A stretch of 64,000 bases of DNA. Source: Acanthosepion esculentum. Taxonomy: Eukaryota > Mollusca > Cephalopoda > Sepiida > Sepiidae. Positions 55,816-64,000 of this stretch are shown piece by piece (position 1 is the first letter of the stretch; the number at the start of each line of letters is the position of its first letter). Location of the stretch: positions 140,533,656 through 140,597,655 of the forward strand of contig OZ038478.1 in assembly GCA_964036315.1 (NCBI GenBank), given 5' to 3'. The translations under genes were made by a program, and so were the position numbers. A model generated the notes under the pieces. That model had not been told where the DNA came from. It worked only from the letters and a program-made list of their open reading frames with translations, and did no database searches.

Positions 55816-56780
55816 TTTCCTAACAATGTACCAATCTCTTCATAATAACGGAGATGCTCATGCCGTGGCCCTAGACATCTCCAAAGCGTTTGATAGGGTT
55901 TGGCATGTCGGCCTTCGTCGCAAGCTTCAGGGTTATGGTATTACAGGTCGACTGTTTGACCTAATACAATCATTCCTGTTAGACCATGAATTGAAGATCG
56001 TTCTCAACGGATTCTCCCCCAGCTCATATCCCACGAACGCAGGTGTTCCTCAAGGCTCCATCCTAGGCCCTACTCTGTTCCTTATATTCATAAATGATCT
56101 TCCAGACGCCATAGATTGCCAAGTTGACATCTACGCAGACGACACCACAATTTACCCCTGCCTCAAAAACAAATCTAGTGTCACTGACAAAATTAACCCG
56201 GCCGTTCGTCTCGAAAAGTACCTCCAATCGTTTGTGAATTGGGGCAGGAATTAACGCCTCAAAAACAAAACTGCTCTCTATTAATCACCACAGGGATCTT
56301 TCCCTGCATCCCACGAGAATGTCTGAAGCTCAACTTCTCGAGACCTCCTCGGTCTCACGCTGACTGCTGACCTGAGATGGAACAAATACATTGTCTATTG
56401 CTTCATCCACCGCAAGGAAAGTTGGCTCCTTGTGCTGGGCCAGGAAACTTTTCTTCCCGGAGTCGATCCTTCAAATCTACAAATACACTATTCGCCTTTG
56501 CATGGAGTATTGCTGCCATATATTGTCTGGGGCCCCTTCTGTTTGCTTCTGGGTTCTTGATAAGATCCAGAGACGGATTTGCAAAGTGGTTGGCTCTGAT
56601 CTGGCATCTCGTCTAATGTCAATCGATATCTCCAATTGCCTTGATCTATCCACTATCCCTCTCCACTTCCTTTTCTCTATCTGCTCTCGCTCCAAATCTT
56701 CTGTAACCACTTGCGTGCTTGTGGCTTCCGGCCTGGCTTGGGGGGAAATACTTAAAAATAAAATAAAATAAAAAATAAAG
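55816..56780 (+). mobile_element. CR1/Jockey-like LINE, 5' truncated
   Basis: Starts within RT and runs to the family's 3' end. The RT piece is described separately. After it the frames break, but the 3' part (56400-56755) aligns with the copies at 15.5-16.1 and 45.5-46.0 kb. The ending TGTAACCACTTGCGTGCTTG with CTTGGGGGGAAATACTTAAA is followed by an AAATA-rich tail (56755-56780). Confidence 0.85.
55826..56254 (+). pseudogene. LINE reverse-transcriptase domain (143 codons)
   Basis: Open from ATG to stop but lacking the fingers region. Motif A: VALDISKAFDRVWHVGL; motif B: PTNAGVPQGSILGPTLFLIF; then INDLPDAID and the catalytic YADDTTIYP (about 56132). All RT catalytic motifs in this part are intact. 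It stops early at VNWGRN, where the thumb should continue, because of a frameshift near 56254. In a live element it would copy the RNA at the nicked target. Confidence 0.9.
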
Positions 56781-57799
56781 TCCAGTTAAACCAAAGAAAT
56801 GAATTAACGGTGTTATGCCAGTATTGCCTATTTTATTACCTTAAATTATAGTTAAACAATTTTTCATAAATAATTACGCATTACAATTACATAGCCATTG
56901 TTTTATTAGCATATATTGATTCATCCAATATTTAATTGATTTATTCAACTTTAATATTGCCATGTTTTGCCGTCTATTAAGTATAATTAGTATCGTATAT
57001 AGATGTTCCATATTTTTTACTTTAACTATTGGCCCCTTTAAGAAGCTTCCAGTGTATATAAAAAACAATTTTTTTCATGGTAAATTTATTTCTACTTCAA
57101 TAAATATGAACACCACACTTGGCTACATACATAATATATTTGTCGCTGACATGTCTAGAACTTCAGTTTATCTTGGCATGCGTTAGTAACCCACCTACCT
57201 CCACCCTTTGACCTTATTTTTTCTAATTTAGCTTAGATCTGACTTTTAAGTGACGAATCTAGACATACCCACTAGTACATTTTTAATTCTGACTTTATGC
57301 ACCCCGCTTTTAACTTTCAAAATAGGTAACGATTTGTTTTCACATTTCCTACTTAAATAATTATTATCATATATTTTCTACCATCACTTGAGTGAGAACT
57401 GTTATATTTTGGAAAAATGGAAGTGTTTGTATAGCGATGTAAAAATTTTTTATTGTAATGTATTATAATAAAAATATTATAATGGACTCTCTCGTCGGTT
57501 TCGACGTATGAAGATCTGACAGCTTAATTGATTCAGTCATGAAATTTTGTGTGATGATCTTAAGTAGCATTTAAGACCCACTAGTGATTTACAAAGGAGG
57601 CTGCATATGGAGCAAGAGTGAGGATTATGAGATTAGATCCCTTTTAGATTGGCTGACCTTTTAGTTCTTGCACTGGCTTCTTGAAGATAATTCAAACAAG
57701 CAGATTGAAAACTGCTGAGTCCACTAAAACACTTTGATCTCCATTCTACGCGCTCTAAGGCTAAGCGATCAAGCGTGTTTTATTGTATATTGACAGCTG

Positions 57800-57800
<1 letters not shown>
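56781..57800. other. Unassigned sequence
   Basis: AT-rich. Contains CTCTCGTCGGTTTCGACGTA near 57488 and a short GC-richer stretch, with no assignable family. Confidence 0.35.

Positions 57801-57801
<1 letters not shown>

Positions 57802-57854
<53 letters not shown>
57802..57854. repeat. (TA)n microsatellite
   Basis: About 53 bp of TA. Confidence 0.95.
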
Positions 57855-57857
<3 letters not shown>

Positions 57858-59730
57858 AAATTCACAGTTCCTGTTAAATTCATCCGATACCGTCCATGTG
57901 AATGTCATTCTATTTTTCTAATTTTCAAATAAGATATTCTACATTGAGATCAAAGTTTAGATTAAATCTTCAAAATTCATGTCTTGTTCTCTTTTTGTCC
58001 AAGTACATTCAACTATCTAAGTCATTATCAAGACCTGCTTGTAGTCAGTGGTTTAGACAAGATTTATGCCGCAAGATGTATACCATATCCTGTGTATAGT
58101 ATGATTGGCAGAAAGCATTGTTAATGTATATATTTGAGCATCGCAACATACTCTCATCTCGAATGTTATACATGATAGAAGCTGCTACAAATTTTTCAGC
58201 ATTGACACAGCGCATAAAAGGGCAAAATGAATCGTGAATGTATCATGCAGTGCGAAATGTGGATGCTAGTTGTTAACAGTCGCTTACAAATGTTTCTGTA
58301 CGATGTTGAACATACTTTTTTTAAAGAGTTTTTGAAGAAATGTTGTTGATACTGAATTTTACCTGCAGATGTTTTGAAGCCTGCAGGTCATCCCGATAAT
58401 TCGCCTCCAACACCAAGGTCCCTTCCCGTAGGACTATTTACTGGCAGATTGGAAATAGTTTGAGGTGGAGCACACGATCTTATCACGGGAGTCCTGCAGT
58501 CGGATTTTAGACTGTTGATGATCATTGGAAAAAGAGCAACAACGATTCAAGTAAAGAAAGCTAGCACACGACGTAACTCGGTTATGCACGCGTGCAATCA
58601 GAACAAAGGACGTGACTATGAAATAAAATGATGAAGGAAATATAGAACAAGAGACGAAAATTAAACAAAAATAAAAGAATCGATAAAATATTTCAGAACA
58701 TATAAGTAAAAATTTAATTAAAAATACAAAATAAGCGAGAAACAGAAGGTGGAATTCTTAAAATAGATAAAAGTAAAACTGGAAGGGAAAAATGGTTTCC
58801 GTGTTTAAAATGACACGATAGGCACATGGCTGTCAGAAATATCAAATCTTTGTGGACTTTTCTGTTTCCGTTTATTTTTTCTTGCCTTTTTGTTTTCAAT
58901 CTTTTCTTTCTTTTCTTACAGCTTTCGGTTCTTTAAGTTTAAGCTTGATGATATCTCATGACAGTAGATGAGTTAACGGTAAGAAGAAGAAAGAGGAAAA
59001 AAAGAAGCACAGAAACAAGTACAGAACGTTCAGCGGGGGAGTAAGAAGAGAAAATGTACAAGAGCAAAGAGTTGAAAGAGTAAATGAAAGTATACATCTG
59101 ATAAATATATAAAGATATAACAAAGAATCATATTCATATAGAAAATAAAGCCTATAAAATAAATAGCTGATGCATTGGTTTATTCGAACAACGTTTAGCC
59201 GTTGTACCTTCTGATTGTGCCTATCCTCTTTGGCATCTTGACAGTTTTGAATCGATCTCTTTATTCAATCCTCAGGAGTAAATTGTTTTCATTCCACTGG
59301 CCCTGCTAGAGTATATCTCGTATAAATTTTCTTCGTGATACGATTTTCAATATCTGACCCAGGGGGTGTACTTAACAACAGCACCCATTCAAAGTCTCAA
59401 AGCTCAACCAAGTGATGTATTATTAAAACACCAAGCAAAATATGTACCAGCTGTCTATGCTATTTATTGTCATATGTAGATTTTAGTAAATGCTTATGTT
59501 AAGACATTTCTTTAATCTAATGACGACATGTATAGTTTCATAACTAATTCTGGTGCCGTAATAAAAATATTGAACAATAATTATAGTTGTATTTTGAGGT
59601 CAACTGCAAATAATTTTCGTATAATTAAGCAACATTTTGGAGGACTAACTGACATGAGCAGGATATTATTATTCACTTAGCTTTTAATCTAAATTAGTAT
59701 TTGCATTTAAAAATGGAATATTTCAGGTAT
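57855..59730. other. Unassigned AT-rich sequence
   Basis: No gene, RNA or repeat family recognised over about 1.9 kb. Purine-rich stretches appear at 58960-59060. Confidence 0.4.
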
Positions 59731-59929
59731 TATCAAAGAACAGATGAAGAAAGAAAGATGGTTTGAATGAAGAAAGAAATAATGAAATAAATGATGATGT
59801 AAAGAAAGAAACAAAGAACGTTAGAATTGAAGAAAAAGAATTAAATAACAGATGAACTGAAAAGAAAAAAGAAAGAACAAAGTAATGAAAGAAGTAATAG
59901 ATGAACTGAAGAGAGAAAGAAAAACAATA
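59731..59929 (+). repeat. Degenerate edge of the 27-bp array
   Basis: Purine-rich with imperfect GAAATAAATGATG and GAAAGAAAC phrases that gradually become the regular unit. Confidence 0.7.
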
Positions 59930-62900
59930 GAAAGAAAGGATGAAATAAAGACAAAAGTAAGAAAGGATGAAATAAAAACAAAAGAAAGAATGAATGAAAT
60001 AAAGACAAAAGAAAGAATGAATGAAATAAAGACAAAAGAAAGAATGAATGAAATAAGGATAAAAGAAAGAATGAAATAAAGACAAAAGAAAGAAAGAATG
60101 AAATAAAGACAAAAGAAAGAAAGAATGAAATAAAGACAAAGGAAAGAAAGAATGAAATAAAGACAAAAGAAAGAAAGGATGAAATAAAGACAATACAAAG
60201 AATGAATGAAATAAAGATAAAAGAAAGAATGAAATAAAGACAAAAGAAAGAAAGGATGAAATAAAGACAAAAGAAAGAATGAATGAAATAAAGACAAAAG
60301 AAAGAATGAATGAAATAAAGACTAAAGTAAGAATGAAATAAAGACAAAAGAAAGAAAGAATGAAATAAAGACAAAAGTAAGAAAGGATGAAATAAAGACA
60401 AAAGAAAGAAAGAATGAAATAAAGACAAAAGAAAGAAAGAATGAAATAAAGACAAAAGAAAGAAAGAATGAAATACAGACAAAAGAAAGAAAGGATGAAA
60501 TAAAGACAAAAGAAAGAAAGGATGAAATAAAGACAAAAGAAAGAAAGAATGAAATACAGACAAAAGAAAGAAAGGATGAAATACAGACAAAAGAAAGAAA
60601 GGATGAAATAAAGACAAAAGAAAGAAAGAATGAAATAAAGACAAAAGAAAGAAAGATTGAAATAAAGACAAAAGAAAGAAAGAATGAAATAAAGACAAAA
60701 GAAAGAAAGAATGAAATACAGACAAAAGAAAGAAAGAATGAAATAAAGACAAAAGAAAGAAAGAATGAAATAAAGACAAAAGAAAGAAAGGATGAAATAA
60801 AGACAAAAGAAAGAAAGAATGAAATAAAGACAAAAGAAAGAAAGAATGAAATAAAGACAAAAGAAAGAAAGGATGAAATAAAGACAAAAGAAAGAAAGAA
60901 TGAAATAAAGACAAAAGAAAGAAAGGATGAAATAAAGACAAAAGAAAGAAAGAATGAAATAAAGACAAAAGAAAGAAAGGATGAAATAAAGACAAAAGAA
61001 AGAAAGAATGAAATAAAGACAAAAGAAAGAAAGAATGAAATAAAGACAAAAGAAAGAAAGAATGAAATAAAGACAAAAGAAAGAAAGAATGAAATAAAGA
61101 CAAAAGAAAGAAAGAATGAAATAAAGACAAAAGAAAGAAAGAATGAAATAAAGACAAAAGAAAGAAAGGATGAAATAAAGACAAAAGAAAGAAAGAATGA
61201 AATAAAGACAAAAGAAAGAAAGAATGAAATACAGACAAAAGAAAGAAAGGATGAAATAAAGACAAAAGAAAGAAAGGATGAAATAAAGACAAAAGAAAGA
61301 AAGAATGAAATAAAGACAAAAGAAAGAAAGGATGAAATAAAGACAATAGAAAGAATGAATGAAATAAAGATAAAAGAAAGAAAGGATGAAATAAAGACAA
61401 AAGAAAGAAAGAATGAAATAAAGACAAAAGAAAGAAAGAATGAAATAAAGACAAAAGAAAGAAAGGATGAAATAAAGACAAAAGAAAGAAAGAATGAAAT
61501 AAAGACAAAAGAAAGAAAGAATGAAATACAGACAAAAGAAAGAAAGGATGAAATAAAGACAAAAGAAAGAAAGGATGAAATAAAGACAAAAGAAAGAAAG
61601 GATGAAATAAAGACAAAAGTAAGAAAGAATGAAATACAGACAAAAGAAAGAAAGGATGAAATAAAGACAAAAGAAAGAAAGGATGAAATAAAGACAAAAG
61701 AAAGAAAGAATGAAATACAGACAAAAGAAAGAAAGGATGAAATAAAGACAAAAGAAAGAAAGGATGAAATAAAGACAATAGAAAGAATGAATGAAATAAA
61801 GATAAAAGAAAGAATGAAATAAAGACAAAAGAAAGAAAGAATGAAATACAGACAAAAGAAAGAAAGGATGAAATAAAGTCAAAAGAAAGAAAGAATGAAA
61901 TAAAGACAAAAGAAAGAAAGGATGAAATAAAGACAAAAGAAAGAAAGGATGAAATAAAGACAAAAGAAAGAAAGGATGAAATAAAGATAAAAGAAAGAAT
62001 GAAATAAAGACAAAAGAAAGAAAGAATGAAATAAAGACAAAAGAAAGAAAGGATGAAATAAAGACAATAGAAAGAATGAATGAAATAAAGATAAAAGAAA
62101 GAATGAAATAAAGACAAAAGAAAGAAAGGATGAAATAAAGACAAAAGAAAGAAAGAATGAAATACAGACAAAAGAAAGAAAGAATGAAATAAAGACAAAA
62201 GAAAGAAAGAATGAAATAAAGACAAAAGAAAGAAAGGATGAAATAAAGACAAAAGAAAGAAAGAATGAAATAAAGACAAAAGAAAGAAAGAATGAAATAA
62301 AGACAAAAGAAAGAAAGGATGAAATAAAGACAAAAGAAAGAAAGAATGAAATAAAGACAAAAGAAAGAAAGGATGAAATAAAGACAAAAGAAAGAAAGAA
62401 TGAAATAAAGACAAAAGAAAGAAAGGATGAAATAAAGACAAAAGAAAGAAAGAATGAAATAAAGACAAAAGAAAGAAAGAATGAAATAAAGACAAAAGAA
62501 AGAAAGAATGAAATAAAGACAAAAGAAAGAAAGAATGAAATAAAGACAAAAGAAAGAAAGAATGAAATAAAGACAAAAGAAAGAAAGAATGAAATAAAGA
62601 CAAAAGAAAGAAAGGATGAAATAAAGACAAAAGAAAGAAAGAATGAAATAAAGACAAAAGAAAGAAAGAATGAAATACAGACAAAAGAAAGAAAGGATGA
62701 AATAAAGACAAAAGAAAGAAAGGATGAAATAAAGACAAAAGAAAGAAAGGATGAAATAAAGACAAAAGAAAGAAAGGATGAAATAAAGACAAAAGTAAGA
62801 AAGAATGAAATACAGACAAAAGAAAGAAAGGATGAAATAAAGACAAAAGAAAGAAAGGATGAAATAAAGACAAAAGAAAGAAAGAATGAAATACAGACAA

Positions 62901-64000
62901 AAGAAAGAAAGGATGAAATAAAGACAAAAGAAAGAAAGGATGAAATAAAGACAATAGAAAGAATGAATGAAATAAAGATAAAAGAAAGAATGAAATAAAG
63001 ACAAAAGAAAGAAAGAATGAAATACAGACAAAAGAAAGAAAGGATGAAATAAAGTCAAAAGAAAGAAAGAATGAAATAAAGACAAAAGAAAGAAAGGATG
63101 AAATAAAGACAATAGAAAGAATGAATGAAATAAAGATAAAAGAAAGAATGAAATAAAGACAAAAGAAAGAAAGGATGAAATAAAGACAAAAGAAAGAAAG
63201 AATGAAATAAAAACAAAAGAAAGAAAGGATGAAATAAAGACAAAAGAAAGAAAGAATGAAATAAAGACAAAAGTAAGAAAGGATGAAATAAAGACAAAAG
63301 AAAGAAAGGATGAAATAAAGACTAAAGTAAGAAAGGATGAAATACAGACAAAAGAAAGAAAGAATGAAATAAAGACGAAAGAAAGAAAGAATGAAATACA
63401 GACAAAAGAAAGAAAGGATGAAATAAAGACAATAGAAAGAATGAATGAAATAAAGATAAAAGAAAGAATGAAATAAAGACAAAAGAAAGAAAGGATGAAA
63501 TAAAGACAAAAGAAAGAAAGAATGAAATAAAAACAAAAGAAAGAAAGGATGAAATAAAGACAAAAGAAAGAAAGAATGAAATAAAGACAAAAGTAAGAAA
63601 GGATGAAATAAAGACAAAAGAAAGAAAGGATGAAATAAAGACAGAAGAAAGAAAGGATGAAATAAAGACGAAAGAAAGAAAGAATGAAATAAAGACAAAA
63701 GAAAGAAAGAATGATATACAGACAAAAGAAAGAAAGGATGAAATAAAGACAAAAGAAAGAAAGGATGAAATAATGACAAAAGAAAGAAAGAATGAAATAC
63801 AGACAAAAGAAAGAAAGGATGAAATACAGACAAAAGAAAGAAAGGATGAAATAAAGACCAAAGAAAGAAAGAATGAAATAAAGACAAAAGAAAGAAAGAA
63901 TGAAATAAAGACAAAAGAAAGAAAGGATGAAATAAAGACAAAAGAAAGAAAGAATGAAATAAAGACAAAAGAAAGAAAGGATGAAATAAAGACAAAAGAA
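59930..64000 (+). repeat. 27-bp tandem array (GAATGAAATAAAGACAAAAG + AAAGAAA), about 150 units, runs off the window
   Basis: Unit 27 bp with common variants at three places: GAATG/GGATG, AAAGAC/ACAGAC, and AAAAGAAA/AAAAGTAA. A 23-bp variant (GATAAAAGAAAGAATGAAATAAA type, lacking AAAG) is scattered through. Marker variants recur at fixed offsets (320 and 1176 bp), showing higher-order repeats. The plus strand is strongly purine-rich. Because 27 is a multiple of three and TTA, CTA and TCA are nearly absent on the plus strand, all three minus frames are almost stop-free. This explains open frames of 1129 and 1384 codons here, made only of Phe, Leu, Ser, Ile, His, Tyr, Cys, Val and Pro. They are not genes. 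Confidence 0.97.

Noticed and set aside
59841..63995. Open frames of 1384 and 1129 codons on the minus strand
   Set aside because: They are read-through of a 27-bp satellite that lacks stop codons in all antisense frames. The composition is a nonapeptide repeat of Phe/Leu/Ser, with no domain.

Overview
This window looks like gene-poor, repeat-dense DNA from an invertebrate nuclear genome, most likely a cephalopod of the octopus type. That is inferred from the repeats: tRNA-derived SINEs, Tx1/L1-like, RTE-like, CR1/Jockey-like and R4/Dong-like non-LTR elements, mariner relatives, and very many (TA)n tracts in AT-rich sequence. I see no convincing host protein-coding gene. Every recognisable coding stretch belongs to a transposable element, and nearly all are broken by stops or frameshifts.

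Layout. 0.3-3.0 kb: decayed Ty3/Gypsy pol, then three ~230-bp tandem units (3.05-3.76 kb). 6.1-6.8 kb: RTE/L2-like RT fragment. 7.0-7.4 kb: GAAA purine tract. 10.4-12.6 kb: mosaic of a Gypsy RNase H piece (-), a Gypsy gag piece (+), an RT fragment (-) and a tandem pair of tRNA-like SINEs (-). 13.07-14.23 kb: frameshifted mariner/Tc1-type transposase. 15.5-16.1 kb: LINE 3' end (-). 16.5-17.1 kb: purine tract. 17.6-17.96 kb: 22-bp minisatellite. 18.68-18.79 kb: 5S rRNA-like sequence. 19.24-19.42 kb: a complete 136-bp SINE with an 18-bp target duplication. 24.9-25.66 kb: a Gypsy-like LTR. 25.8-26.3 kb: RTE fragment (-). 29-30.7 kb: LINE (-).

The centrepiece is 31.49-43.39 kb. A Ty3/Gypsy element (LTRs 270 bp; gag, protease, RT/RNase H and integrase all traceable) has its 5' LTR split by a full-length ~6.2-kb Tx1/L1-like LINE and a ~254-bp SINE-like element. 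Three identical 20-bp copies of the target punctuate the insertions, and the uninterrupted target survives in the 3' LTR. The two LTR halves sum to exactly 270 bp. The LINE, the 136-bp SINE at 19.3 kb, the 254-bp element and the 3-kb tandem units share a similar 3' tail motif. This suggests the small elements borrow the LINE's machinery.

45.5-46.6 kb: LINE 3' end, RTE scrap and an 80-bp MADE1-like mariner MITE. 47.5-49.3 and 51.9-54.3 kb: R4/Dong-like elements, two of them bounded by (AAT)n. 50.37-50.70 kb: solo LTR between (TA)n tracts. 55.2-56.8 kb: mariner scrap and a CR1/Jockey-like LINE. From ~59.93 kb to the window end: a 27-bp tandem array with higher-order repeats, whose antisense frames are spuriously open for more than 1,000 codons.
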